DNA from: Prorocentrum cordatum
Lineage: Eukaryota; Sar; Dinophyceae; Prorocentrales; Prorocentraceae
Length of the DNA stretch: 64,000 nt
Assembly: GCA_963575745.1 (NCBI GenBank)
Contig: CAUYUJ010016297.1
Coordinates: 106,001-170,000, forward strand
Direction of reading: 5' to 3'
The notes beneath the pieces are model-generated. The model saw only the letters and a program-made list of their open reading frames with translations. It did not search any database and was not told where the DNA came from. A program made the translations under genes and the position numbers. Positions 32,046 through 41,181 of the stretch are shown here, one piece after another. How positions within the stretch are numbered: the first letter of the stretch is position 1; every line of letters starts with the position of its first letter.

Positions 32046-32329
32046 TAGGTGGGCATATTTGTGTATAACATACAAAAGTGCGCTACTATCGCTATGACTT
32101 TATGCATAGTCATTCTGACATGTCTTACACACTTACGCATGTATCCTTCCGTTTTTCATGCACATAGTTACATGCATATGTCTAACCACCCATAAATATG
32201 TGCAACCATGTAGGTGTGTAATTCAACAGACCTGCATATACCCAACGGCCGTGGACCTGGCCACGCCCCCACCTCGAGAGGCGCCCGCCAACACGTGACG
32301 GCCCCGAACCATACGCAGCTGGCCCACAA

Positions 32330-32492
32330 CAAGAAGATTAGACAGAGGCGCCCGTCCCACGCGGGAGACCCGATCACCGCTTGTCTTCCACTTGCGGAGC
32401 CAAACCTTCTGCCCCTCACGGGTTGGAATGTCGTACCCTTTCTGCAAGCAGTCTTTTTGCTTCAGCTGCGCAGTCTTCGGGTTTTTCTCATC
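32330..32492 (-). CDS. Probable exon of the 31.9-32.8 kb gene
   Basis: Minus-strand frame reads DEKNPKTAQLKQKDCLQKGY, then DIPTREGQKVWLRKWKTSGD. It starts directly after GAATAG, an AG|G acceptor as is common in dinoflagellate introns. An acidic stretch continues upstream in the same frame past that TAG, so a nonsense mutation is the alternative. Confidence 0.42.
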
Positions 32493-32555
32493 CTATTCAC
32501 CCTCCTCTTCCCGATCGTTCTCATCCCCTTCATCCTCCTCGATCCCCCCCCCCCC

Positions 32556-32815
32556 TCATCCCGTGCGCTGCGGTTCTGACACATTCACTGTGGGCACAGA
32601 GCCCTCCCTCGCAGCACCGACCAAATCTCCAACACGAGACGGCTGGACACGAGCATCAGTCACGGTGCACCAGAGCGGCGATATGTCTTCGTGGGCAGCA
32701 CTACCTTTGCGCTTCGCAGCCTTCGCGGCTTTCGCTGCAGCCTTCTCTGCAGCGCTGTTCGGGGCCCCATTTCGCTTCCCCCTTTGGCGGCATCGCCTGC
32801 GCCCCCAGCACGCGC
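32556..32815 (-). CDS. Probable exon with Ala/Lys helix
   Basis: Minus-strand frame with AEKAAAKAAKAAKRK followed by HEDISPLWCTVTDARVQPSR; ends at a TGA before a poly-G run. It is in phase with the 32330-32492 exon. Upstream lies a (GT)n tract (sense strand), probably intronic. Confidence 0.35.
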
Positions 32816-32837
32816 GCGGGTCCATCGACGAGGGCCC

Positions 32838-32888
<51 letters not shown>

Positions 32889-32913
32889 GCACACACACAC
32901 ACACACACACACA
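32838..32913. repeat. (CA)n microsatellite
   Basis: Nearly pure CA, interrupted by ACGC. Confidence 0.97.
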
Positions 32914-33655
32914 ACGCCCACAGCATTTATTGTGACAGGCAAGATCCATAACGGCCAGCTAATAGCATTATCCAGGCCGGAGCCGCTGCGACATGCTGCG
33001 GGCAAGGCAACGCAGCGCGCATGCGATCACGCACGCGCGCCATGCGCCAGCGCACACCCACGTTATACACGTGCGTGTGCGCAGGATCTGGCGCGCGCAC
33101 GTCGGTATATGTATACACGTGGCCTGGCCTTTACACGCGCAGGTACGTGTGTGGATATAGATAAGAACAGGCACTCTATAGTATATATGTGTATATATAC
33201 ACACACCGTTTTTTTTTTTCTGGCAGTCTCCAGATCGGCCGCGCGCGCGGCCCCCCTTCCGCCTGCTGGGCAGCGCCGCGGTCGGCATGCCCCTGGCGAG
33301 CTCGCCGCAAGGGTCTTCGCACGCTAGCGAGGTCGTAGGCATGCGCGCGCCCACGTGCTCACGCACCACGTATGCACATCACGCGCACGCATGAGGACGC
33401 CTACGCCATGCGATAGGGCGTCGGACCTGCGAGCCCGATGCCGATCGGGGCGCCCGAACGTTTCCGACGTCGAAAACTGGCACATCGGTGCCACCAGAAG
33501 CCCCCAACACGGCCCTTGGACGCACTGCCCCAGGCCCGAGGCATCCTGCGTCGGCTCAACCGCGGAGCCCCCCCCCCCCACCACCACCACACCCACCCCC
33601 CTACCCCCGCCCCCCCCCCCCCACCGCGTCCCCCCCCCCCCCCCCAAGATACGGG
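32914..33655. other. No gene seen
   Basis: GC-rich unique DNA with TATATA at about 33178-33200, a T10 run and three C runs with CACCAC at 33570-33645. Confidence 0.5.
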
Positions 33656-34258
33656 GGCATCAAAGAAAAGTAAAGAACATTGAAGAACATTCAATTACAT
33701 TAAAGAACATGAAAGGACATGAAAGAACATTCAAGAATATTAAAGAACATTACAGAACATAAGAACATGCAAGGACATTGAAGAACATTAAAGAACATTA
33801 GAGAACATTGAATTAAAGAACATTAAAGAACATTAAAGAGCACTAAAGACCATTACGAACATTAAAGAACAGTAAAGAAGATTAAGAACATGAAGAAACA
33901 TTAAAGAACATGAAAGAACATTAAAGACAAATAAAAAAACATTAAAGAACAATAAGGAACACTCTTTAAAGAACATTAAAGAACATTAAAGAACATTGAA
34001 GAACATGAATTAACAGAGCAGTACAGGAGAACATTGAATTAAAACGATGAAGCACATTAAAAACAGTAGAGAACATTAAAAACATTGAAGTAAATAATCT
34101 TAAAGAACATTAGAGAACCGTAAAGAACATAAGAACATTAAATAACATTGAATAACATGAAGTTAAAGAGCATTAAGGAACATTGAAGAACATTAAGAAC
34201 ATTAAAAACATTGAAGAACATTATACAGAACATTAAAGAACATAAAGCACATTGCGAG
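33656..34258. repeat. ~10-11-bp AT-rich minisatellite (ACATTAAAGA)
   Basis: About 600 bp of ACATTAAAGA, ACATTGAAGA and ACATGAAAGA units, sharply different in base composition from the GC-rich flanks. Confidence 0.92.
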
Positions 34259-35070
34259 ACATGGGCGAATTCCACCCTTGACTCAAGGCGCCCGCGGGGG
34301 CAGTCGGCGGGCGTCCGGGCGCCTCCGAAGGCCCCCAAAACGCTTCCTGACTGCGCCCGCAGCTGTCGGGGAGCGCCCGCGGGACCTCTAGGGCGCCGCT
34401 GGCGTTCCTGAGCGCCCCCCCACCGACCCGCGGCGACGCGCGCGCGCGTAAACGCGGGTGCGATCGGGCGGGCACGCAGAGCGCACCCGAACCTCCCACG
34501 TATACATGTAGCAGCGCGATCGCACATCCCCGCGGGCATGGCAGGGGGGCGCGAACACCCGATTGGGCCCCAGCCGATTGCCAGCGCGACGCATGCGCTT
34601 GGGTAACCTTGCCCGTATAGGGTGCCCGTGCACGTGCGCGGCGGGGGCAACCGATTGGGACCCGATCGGGTGTTCACGTCAAGGCGCCAGTGCTTCTGCT
34701 GCGTGTGTGCGTAGTGCCAGGAAGAAGAACCGCCGCTGCGTGTAGACCTGCAGGATCAGTCGACAAGACCAGGTGCACCTGGGCGGCACTCTCTCCCGCC
34801 CGTCACCCCCACCTGCTACGCGCGCGCGCCGTGCATGCGCGCGTCCGTGCATGCGTGTGCACACCAGCTATTTTGCAAACACACACACACACCTGTTGTG
34901 TACACATGAGCAAACCTGCTACTGTGCTTGCGTAGATGCAGACCGAGTGCGGCCACGCATTTGGCTGTGTCCCTGCATGTGTTGGCGAACACATCGCCAT
35001 GCATACTTGTTTATATGATTCTATATATATATATGCATGCATGCATATACACGTATATACATGCATGTAT
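34259..35070. other. No gene seen; left flank of the YR retroelement
   Basis: GC-rich unique DNA, then an ATGC/TATA tract (35010-35070) in which the retroelement is inserted. Confidence 0.55.
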
Positions 35071-35074
35071 ATGT

Positions 35075-35205
35075 GAGCTCCATTTTTCTCGAGGCCAGGC
35101 GGGTGCTAAGACGCCGATCCAGTAGCAGTTCGCCCGGCAGCCGGGACACAGAAAAGCCAGAGGCCGCCTTGGGAAACCTCAAGCACGGCCGCTCGACCTC
35201 TCCGA
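35075..35205 (-). repeat. Split direct repeat B2 (131 bp, outer 3' end)
   Basis: Starts GAGCTCCATTTTTCTCGAGG and differs from B1 by a single C/T change. It ends the element at the ATGT core (35071-35074). Confidence 0.93.
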
Positions 35206-35247
35206 GACCTCTGCGCAGATCCGCAGGGGGGGAACTTAAAGGGGGGG

Positions 35248-35438
35248 CGCTTGAGCCATCGAGGTCGCGGACATACAAGTCGACACGAAAATGCAATGCC
35301 GCGGGACCCTGCGAAAAACGACCCCTTTTGGCTGAAATGGGTCGTTTTCTCCGGCGGCACACATTCGTGAGGCGTGACCCCAAGGCGGCCCATCCCCGAG
35401 ACATTAGCTAACAAAGGCGTGATAAACACTTGGCATGT
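35248..35438 (-). repeat. Split direct repeat A2 (internal)
   Basis: Matches 41489-41772 except for the long A-tract there and a few substitutions. It ends with GGCATGT, directly joined to B1. Confidence 0.93.
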
Positions 35439-35569
35439 GAGCTCCATTTTTCTCGAGGCCAGGCGGGTGCTAAGACGCCGATCCAGTAGCAGTTCGCCCG
35501 GCAGTCGGGACACAGAAAAGCCAGAGGCCGCCTTGGGAAACCTCAAGCACGGCCGCTCGACCTCTCCGA
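35439..35569 (-). repeat. Split direct repeat B1 (131 bp, internal)
   Basis: Twin of B2. On the minus strand it follows the last ORF and abuts A2. Confidence 0.93.
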
Positions 35570-35611
35570 ATTTGCTCCAAAGCACACTCTGGCCGAAGGC
35601 CTGGATTATAC

Positions 35612-36343
35612 TTATCCGAATGGTTTAGAGAGCGGGCAAAGGATCTTGTCAGCAAAACAGCGCACAAACGCGGAGCAGAGCCGTGAGGGATAGGGCTCTG
35701 CGAGCTTGCTATATTCAATGCCACAGGGATGGTTGCCAATGATTTCTACGTGCCGCTTGCCTGAGAAAGAGCATACGCCTCGGCCGCAACAGGTTACACA
35801 GAGGTGCCTGCACGAGAGGTGAGCACAAAGAAGCCTGGTGCGCTTGCGCCAGGGGGCCCCCCAGGCGCAGTAGTCAGTGACACAAGTATCGATATCCTGG
35901 GTCCTGGCCAGGCTCTCGAACGCTTTCACATTCCACAGAAGGCTAGTGCGGGGATTCTCGACGACACAAGGGATGCCTAACCTCCTGCAAAGGTCGAGGA
36001 GGCTGGAGGCAACTTTACACAAGCGGTTAGCTACGTTGACGACGCGCTGGTCTGATGGGGAGAGGGAAGGAAGGCCGAGAGGAAAGGCCCGGGACCGAAC
36101 AGGCGAGAAGAGGCGCCGGAGGGCCGAGAAGCAGGAGCAGGGAGGAGCCAGCCAGACAGCAGCTATCAGACCAGCGCGCGCCCAACCTCGAATTTTGCGA
36201 ACGAGGCTCTCATTCAACAGATCGAAGTGAGCACCGTGCCGAATGTCAACTTCAATTATCTCGATGTGCTTCAGGGCGGCAGAGCGGCGCCAGGCACGAG
36301 CAAAGCGCCCTGAGCCTGAGAAAAGTTCCAGAGCAATCTGTCG
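35612..36343 (-). CDS. Cytosine-C5 DNA methyltransferase-like domain of the retroelement
   Basis: 243 codons in the order of C5-methyltransferase motifs. ALELFSGSGRFARAW resembles the SAM-binding motif I. WLAPPCSCFS resembles motif IV with the catalytic Pro-Cys. CVVENP resembles motif VI, and WGAPWRKRTRLL resembles motif VIII (Q-x-R-x-R). No target-recognition domain is obvious. The frame has no own ATG; it is in the same phase as the RNase H segment but not as the recombinase between them. Methyltransferase capture by eukaryotic retrotransposons is known, including in Symbiodinium LINEs, and DIRS elements carry a different methyltransferase. A function in self-methylation is inference. Confidence 0.65.
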   Translation of the reverse strand, partial: RQIALELFSGSGRFARAWRRSAALKHIEIIEVDIRHGAHFDLLNESLVRKIRGWARAGLIAAVWLAPPCSCFSALRRLFSPVRSRAFPLGLPSLSPSDQRVVNVANRLCKVASSLLDLCRRLGIPCVVENPRTSLLWNVKAFESLARTQDIDTCVTDYCAWGAPWRKRTRLLCAHLSCRHLCVTCCGRGVCSFSGKRHVEIIGNHPCGIEYSKLAEPYPSRLCSAFVRCFADKILCPLSKPFG

Positions 36344-36348
36344 CCCGC

Positions 36349-37587
36349 TCAGCGCAGCACGCCGGACGGCATCCTCAAGATGTTCGAGCCGATGCTGGCC
36401 GCAGCGGCGTAGGCCCGGCGCTGGACGGCCTCCGACGCCCGCTGCAGCTGCGTGGGCAGGAGTCCGCTCTTCTCGTAGCGGCGCACGCTGCTGTCCGCCG
36501 CCCACCGCCCCCGCTTCTTGATCTCGGCGAGCGGGCGGGCGCGGGTGGCCAGCTCGTGGCTGGCCCCCCCGTGGCGGAGCTGATACAGCGTGGGCGGTCC
36601 AAGGCCGCCGAGGCCCGCGTCTACCGCGGCCCGGGAGAACAGGGCGGCCCAGGTCGCGTACGTCAGGCCGAGCAGCGGCTGCGTTGCGCTGCGGCCGGCT
36701 CGGAGGCGGGTCAGGAGGCCTCCCACCCACCAGAACTCCGTGTTGTCGTGGCTCAGCGACTCGTCGAACTCGCCTGTTTTGGACGGGGTGCTGTTCTCCG
36801 ACGCATTCAGCAGCAGGGTCCAAAGGGCGAGGGCTCTGGGCCCTCCCCGCGGCGGCGGGACGGCGTCCTTCACCCGCAGGCGGAGAAGCTCCGACGGCCG
36901 GGTGTAGAACACGAAGCACAGGAGCGTCGCCGCAGCCGCCGCCCAGTGGCCCTGGCCGATCAGTGTGTCCGCTATCAACGCCACGAAGGGCCACGGGAGG
37001 GGCCAGCGCGACCGGTTGGGCGCCGCCCTCGAGAAGCCCAGGAGGGCCCGCCTCGCCCGCGGCAGCTCTGGCGCCTTCGGCGACAGGTCCTGCCGGCAGC
37101 ACGTCAGGGCGGCCAGCAGGAAGGTGCCCGCGGAGCTCGGGAAGCCCTCGAAGAACTGCTCGTGGAGGTAGGCCGTCACCGCCGAGTCGAGCTGCGTGGT
37201 GTTGCTGATCGCCATGTTGGCCGTCGCGCACCAAAGGTAGAACTGGCTCACGATGTGCTTGTACCGGTCCTCCTGAGGCTTCTTCACGGTGCGCCTCTCG
37301 AGCAGGGCCAGGCCGTGCTCGTCGGTCGCGGGCTCTCCGCCGTAGACCCTGCGGCGCCGGACTGCTCGGTCGGCTCGCAGGTTCGGCTCGATCCCGCGGG
37401 AGGGCGGCGGGCGGCCCGCTGCAGGCCTCTTGCGGCACCTCCGGCGAGCCGAGGGCGCGGCCACCGGAGGGGGCGGCGAGCTCATCAGAGGGGCCGAAGT
37501 CGACGCCGAAGGCCCGGCCAAGGCTGGCTGCAAAGGCGCGGACGCGGCGGTCTCGCTGGCCGTGGGAGTCCCCGCCAAGCGGAGCAT
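36349..37587 (-). CDS. Tyrosine recombinase (integrase) of the retroelement
   Basis: 412 codons. After a Pro/Arg-rich start, residues 105-170 look like a core-binding domain. The catalytic part has Arg230 in YTRPSELLRLRV, a candidate Lys270 in PSKTGEF, the box YQLRHGGAS with Arg338, Trp362 in GRW and the nucleophile Tyr371 in RRYEKSG. The His of the usual HxxR is Tyr335 here. It would join a circular cDNA intermediate to the target without duplication. It ends at TGA 36351-36349, overlapping the start of the methyltransferase frame by reading phase. The plus-strand frames over this area are shadows. Confidence 0.85.
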   Translation of the reverse strand: MLRLAGTPTASETAASAPLQPALAGPSASTSAPLMSSPPPPVAAPSARRRCRKRPAAGRPPPSRGIEPNLRADRAVRRRRVYGGEPATDEHGLALLERRTVKKPQEDRYKHIVSQFYLWCATANMAISNTTQLDSAVTAYLHEQFFEGFPSSAGTFLLAALTCCRQDLSPKAPELPRARRALLGFSRAAPNRSRWPLPWPFVALIADTLIGQGHWAAAAATLLCFVFYTRPSELLRLRVKDAVPPPRGGPRALALWTLLLNASENSTPSKTGEFDESLSHDNTEFWWVGGLLTRLRAGRSATQPLLGLTYATWAALFSRAAVDAGLGGLGPPTLYQLRHGGASHELATRARPLAEIKKRGRWAADSSVRRYEKSGLLPTQLQRASEAVQRRAYAAAASIGSNILRMPSGVLR

Positions 37588-37657
37588 GCCTCGGCGCCGG
37601 CAGCGCGGCCGGCGGCGGGTCGGCTTCGCGGGACCGGGTCGAGGCCTCAGCCCAGTC

Positions 37658-38401
37658 CCCCCTTTTGCGTCTCGAGCCGCGGTCAGCGGGTTTGCGCTCT
37701 GAGGGGAGCCAGCGCCACCGAGAGGTCATGTTGAAGGCCAGGTTGAGGCCGCCAATCTGCCGGCAGACTCTCATCAGCTTCGAGGATGATCGACCCTTGG
37801 ATACGGCAAGGATGCTAGCCATGGCGTCTCCCAAGAACAAGTGGCGCTTCCCGAAGTTGGCCAGGGACCGCGTCTTGTGGAGGTGGGCCAAGACCATGCT
37901 GCGGCCCTCGAGGATCACCTGGGCCTCTGACCGGGCCCATCTCTTAGCTAAGACACGGCGCCACTCGCCACCCCACACGTCCGAGCCGATGTCGAGCGCA
38001 CCCTCGGGGACCTCAGGAGCAGGACCGTCTATAGCAAAACCACCAAGGGTAGCCAGAGCAAGAGCGTGGTCCCGAGGTCGATAACCCAGCTCGTCTTGTC
38101 GAGAAAACCTCCACCTCTCGTTGAACCGACCGAGCGACTTGACGACGTCGACCGGCACTCTCTGCTGCACGATGCAACCTCCCCAGGACGACGCGTCGAC
38201 GGCGAGGACATCTTCAGACCAGGCAGCCCCGAGATCCCGAGAAGCGAGAAGTATAAGCCCAGCGGCCCAGCCAAGCTCACGGCGAACAGAAGCCCACAGC
38301 CGGTGGCGACGGGGTCCAGCGTCAGCTGCGAAGGAGTAACATGCAGAAAACACGCATAACAATTCACGGCGTACAAGTGCACGAGTCGTGTAGTGCGACA
38401 T
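37658..38401 (-). CDS. RNase H domain of the retroelement
   Basis: About 248 codons of recognisable sequence from the ATG at 38401. The acidic residues are at the expected places: Asp69 in VLAVDASSWGG, Glu165 in VILEGRS, Asp192 in HLFLGDAMAS, and Asp240 in WLPSERKPADRGSR, the typical end of DIRS/gypsy-type RNase H. It removes the RNA template during cDNA synthesis. In intact relatives RT and RNase H form one polyprotein; here a stop and a phase change at 38436-38402 separate them. The frame stays open far downstream, but there the recombinase is read in another phase. Confidence 0.8.
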
Positions 38402-38435
38402 AATGACAGTTAGAGCGTCCCCACTTGCGAACCCC

Positions 38436-39536
38436 TCAATGAGAATCGACCCAGGGGCTCAACCCGACAGTAGCATTCTCGTCCGAGAAAGTCCAGCCTA
38501 GTGCAGTGGTGCCGGGACCGGCCTCAACTGGATGAGTGGGAGGGTCGACCCCGCTCAACTCCTGCTGAACCGCTTCCGCCACCCCTCTGACGACTTCTCG
38601 ATCCTTCCCGAAGGCGAAAAAGTTGTCGACATACTCCGTGTGTGCGAAGGGCTCCAGGCTGGGAGGAGGAAGGTGATCGACGACAGCGTTCTTTTCTGAG
38701 ACGCCAGGCACCAGCCGGGCCCGATGCTCCAGCACCTGCTGACACGCCCAAAGAGAAAGCTTCCAACCCATCGGGATCACCTTCAGGACTGGGAAGAGGT
38801 ATTGGCCTCGTCTGATAGCCCGGCCCTGGGCTGACGAGACATTCACCAGGTCGGCGCGGATCCGAGGAAGAACGAACATGCCTCGAAGGGCCTCTGGTAA
38901 CTGCACGTTGTAGAAAGCGTTTACGATATCGACCGAGCCGACCTGGATGGGCGCAGCGCTGTCAACCTTGATGGCGGAAAAGGCGGCCCCAGAGGCCAGC
39001 GAGACAGGGTCACTGTCGCGAAAATGGCGCGATGGTAGCCGACCATCGACAATCAAACGATATCTTCCTGACTTCTTATATACGAAGAACAGGCCGCAAG
39101 AGACCTCACCCGTCAGATGCCGCTCGATCAGGTCACAGTCGGCCATCCTGCGCAGCAGCTCCGCGCACAAGGCGGGCGACCGCTTGAGGGCGGGGTCGGA
39201 GTAAGGCCGAGCGGGTCCCTGAAGTTTAGCTATCTCCCTGCCAGTGGATTCTGGCAAGCGCAATTGAATTAGTCGCTCAGCAATCTCTCTGCCCCGATCT
39301 CCAGCCAGATGCTCAAGAGAACGCGAGACCGACCCAGCAGCCGGCAAGTCGATCAGGTGGACGGTGTCCATGCTGAGGGGAGCGATCACGGCGCCTTCGC
39401 CGCAAGCGCTCTTAGCCCGGAGCGCTCGCAGGGCCCCCGGGCCGCCCATGTCGTCCGGCGGCGGGCCCATGGACAAGACAGACCGGCTAATCGAGTTGAG
39501 ACTGGCCTGCTGACTCGCCGAAGGGCCACGATTCAT
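38436..39536 (-). CDS. Reverse transcriptase of the YR retroelement
   Basis: 366 codons. Motifs: FFVYKKSGRYRLIVDGRLPS (template-binding start of the domain), VDIVNAFYNVQLP with the first catalytic Asp, the PMGWKLSLW turn, and EYVDNFFAFG in place of YxDD, so the second Asp of the catalytic pair is Asn. Its ATG overlaps the stop of the preceding small ORF (ATGA at 39536-39533), suggesting translation reinitiation. The C-terminus ends at TGA 38436, before the RNase H part. The domain type groups with DIRS/PAT/gypsy reverse transcriptases rather than with LINEs. Confidence 0.82.
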   Translation of the reverse strand: MNRGPSASQQASLNSISRSVLSMGPPPDDMGGPGALRALRAKSACGEGAVIAPLSMDTVHLIDLPAAGSVSRSLEHLAGDRGREIAERLIQLRLPESTGREIAKLQGPARPYSDPALKRSPALCAELLRRMADCDLIERHLTGEVSCGLFFVYKKSGRYRLIVDGRLPSRHFRDSDPVSLASGAAFSAIKVDSAAPIQVGSVDIVNAFYNVQLPEALRGMFVLPRIRADLVNVSSAQGRAIRRGQYLFPVLKVIPMGWKLSLWACQQVLEHRARLVPGVSEKNAVVDHLPPPSLEPFAHTEYVDNFFAFGKDREVVRGVAEAVQQELSGVDPPTHPVEAGPGTTALGWTFSDENATVGLSPWVDSH

Positions 39537-39835
39537 CCGTGGTACAAATCGTTCAACGTGCCGGCAATGTCATCGCACACCATATCGACGTGATTAGTGC
39601 GCTGTAGCCGACGACGAGTAGACCTGCCAAGATGTACAGCAGCTCCACTAAAGCCTCGATGCAAAACTGTATGGGAACGAGGAAGAGGCAGCAAGTTCCG
39701 CTGTCGCTCGTCTGCCCAAAAAGGATGGCTGAGAGCAGGCTGCCCCCCGGTCGCCAGTCCAGGAGGCCCTCCCCGAAGGTCACGTTCGTGCCGGGGCTGG
39801 CTGGGAGGTCTCTCCAGCCCCGGAGGGGTGAACAT
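39533..39835 (-). CDS. Small ORF between gag-position ORF and RT
   Basis: Starts at an ATG overlapping the previous stop (TGATG, 39837-39833) and ends at the TGA overlapping the RT start. A second frame across the same DNA (39783-39553) gives a clearly hydrophobic protein (LLYILAGLLVVGYSALITSI). That is more protein-like, but it has only a GTG start. The true product may join the two by a frame change near 39785. Confidence 0.35.
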   Translation of the reverse strand: MFTPPGLERPPSQPRHERDLRGGPPGLATGGQPALSHPFWADERQRNLLPLPRSHTVLHRGFSGAAVHLGRSTRRRLQRTNHVDMVCDDIAGTLNDLYHG

Positions 39836-41181
39836 CACCCCGACTCCTCCTTCCCCTTCTTGCCCTGCTTGGCCAGCTCCGCCCTCTCCTCTCGGGCCTT
39901 GCGGACCTGCTTGAGGATGGCGGCGGCGCGCTCCACCTCAGCCGCCACATGGGCGATCAGGTCTGGGCAGACCATCGCCGTGCCTGAGTCCTTGGTCACC
40001 CCTGAGAAGATGGCGGCTTCGTCGAAGACGGCGTGCTGGAGGGAGGCCGCGCCGCCCTTGCCCTTGCCCTTGGTGTTGGGCCCGCGCGTGGCAAGGAAGT
40101 CCATGTGGTACACGTACTCTACCAATTGCGCCTTCCCGAGCAACAGCTCGATGGTGGCGCTGTTGCTGACGTCCACCATGTCGTAGCAGAACCCCTCGTC
40201 GAGGCACCTCATGGCCGCGTGGTGAACCTCGACCCCCCAGTCCTCGGACCGCCATCCGAAAGTCATGACGAGCGATCGGTGATGCTCGAGCGGCCCCCCT
40301 TGGCGCCTGAAGAGCCACACGCAGCGCCACTTCACCGTCCTCGGCCCCGGCACGGGCCAATCGGAGAACGGCGACTCTCGAAGCTGCACGTCCGATCTGG
40401 TGAAGCGGCTTCTCGCTCGATCCTTGGAGGCGATGACCGTCGCCTTGCTGATCCTGAGGTCGTGGTGGCTCTCCATCACCATGTACTCCTCCACGGGGTG
40501 CGCCTGCAGGTCGCGGACCAGCACGGCGACGCCTGCGGGCGTGGTGAAGATGCCCACCTCGCCTTTCACGACGTCCGTCGCCGACAGGACGACCGGGGTC
40601 CCCCTGGAGGCAAAGGTGGTCGACTCCACTGTCACCCACTGCGCCCCGGCCGCGGCAGGCGCGGCTCCGCCCGCCAGCGGGGCGGCCCCGGCCGGGCCTG
40701 CCGCGGCGGCGGGCTGGCCGCCGGCGGGCGCTCCCGCGGCCGGCGGCACGAACGGGGCGAAGGCGCCGCCCGGCGGGGCCACCGCTGGCAGCCCGGCAGC
40801 CGCTGCCTGCTGGATGTACAGGTCGTCGGCGGCCTGACGGGCCTGGCCCATGAACGCGGCGAGCTCCGCCGCGGTCGGCTCCCTCCTGAAGCGGTAGGTC
40901 TGACCACATGCAATCCCTGGAGGGATGGCCCGACGATCCGGCGAGAAACTCACAGCCTGGTAGTCGGGGCTCGTGCCGTCCACCAGCTCGAAGTAGACGT
41001 CGGCATCCGGCGTCGCGCACACGATCTGAAAGTCATTGACTGGATTCGCTCCCGGCGGCTGCAAGTGGCCCAGGACCCGTCGCTGCTGCCATCCTGTCCC
41101 CGTTGTGCAGGATCCATGCCCAGAGCTGGACGGCTCCGGACGCCATGGCGGCGAGTGGTCCTGACGGTCAAGGAGCCGCAC
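39835..41181 (-). CDS. Gag-position ORF of the YR retroelement
   Basis: About 448 codons; the open frame starts at a GTG, so the real start is uncertain and may be a frame change from the Cys-rich ORF. Residues 50-110 (FQIVCATPDADVYFELVDG, then RAIPPGIACGQTYRF) resemble a segment that I associate with many dinoflagellate retroelement proteins. An Ala/Pro/Gly-rich linker follows, then a globular C-terminal half, and a Lys/Glu-rich tail (KQVRKAREERAELAKQGKKG). No zinc knuckle was seen. Structural (gag) role inferred from position. Confidence 0.55.
   Translation of the reverse strand: MRLLDRQDHSPPWRPEPSSSGHGSCTTGTGWQQRRVLGHLQPPGANPVNDFQIVCATPDADVYFELVDGTSPDYQAVSFSPDRRAIPPGIACGQTYRFRREPTAAELAAFMGQARQAADDLYIQQAAAAGLPAVAPPGGAFAPFVPPAAGAPAGGQPAAAAGPAGAAPLAGGAAPAAAGAQWVTVESTTFASRGTPVVLSATDVVKGEVGIFTTPAGVAVLVRDLQAHPVEEYMVMESHHDLRISKATVIASKDRARSRFTRSDVQLRESPFSDWPVPGPRTVKWRCVWLFRRQGGPLEHHRSLVMTFGWRSEDWGVEVHHAAMRCLDEGFCYDMVDVSNSATIELLLGKAQLVEYVYHMDFLATRGPNTKGKGKGGAASLQHAVFDEAAIFSGVTKDSGTAMVCPDLIAHVAAEVERAAAILKQVRKAREERAELAKQGKKGKEESG

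Noticed and set aside
36055-37734. 559-codon plus-strand open frame
   Set aside because: Antisense shadow of the tyrosine recombinase in GC-rich DNA; no protein-like motifs of its own.
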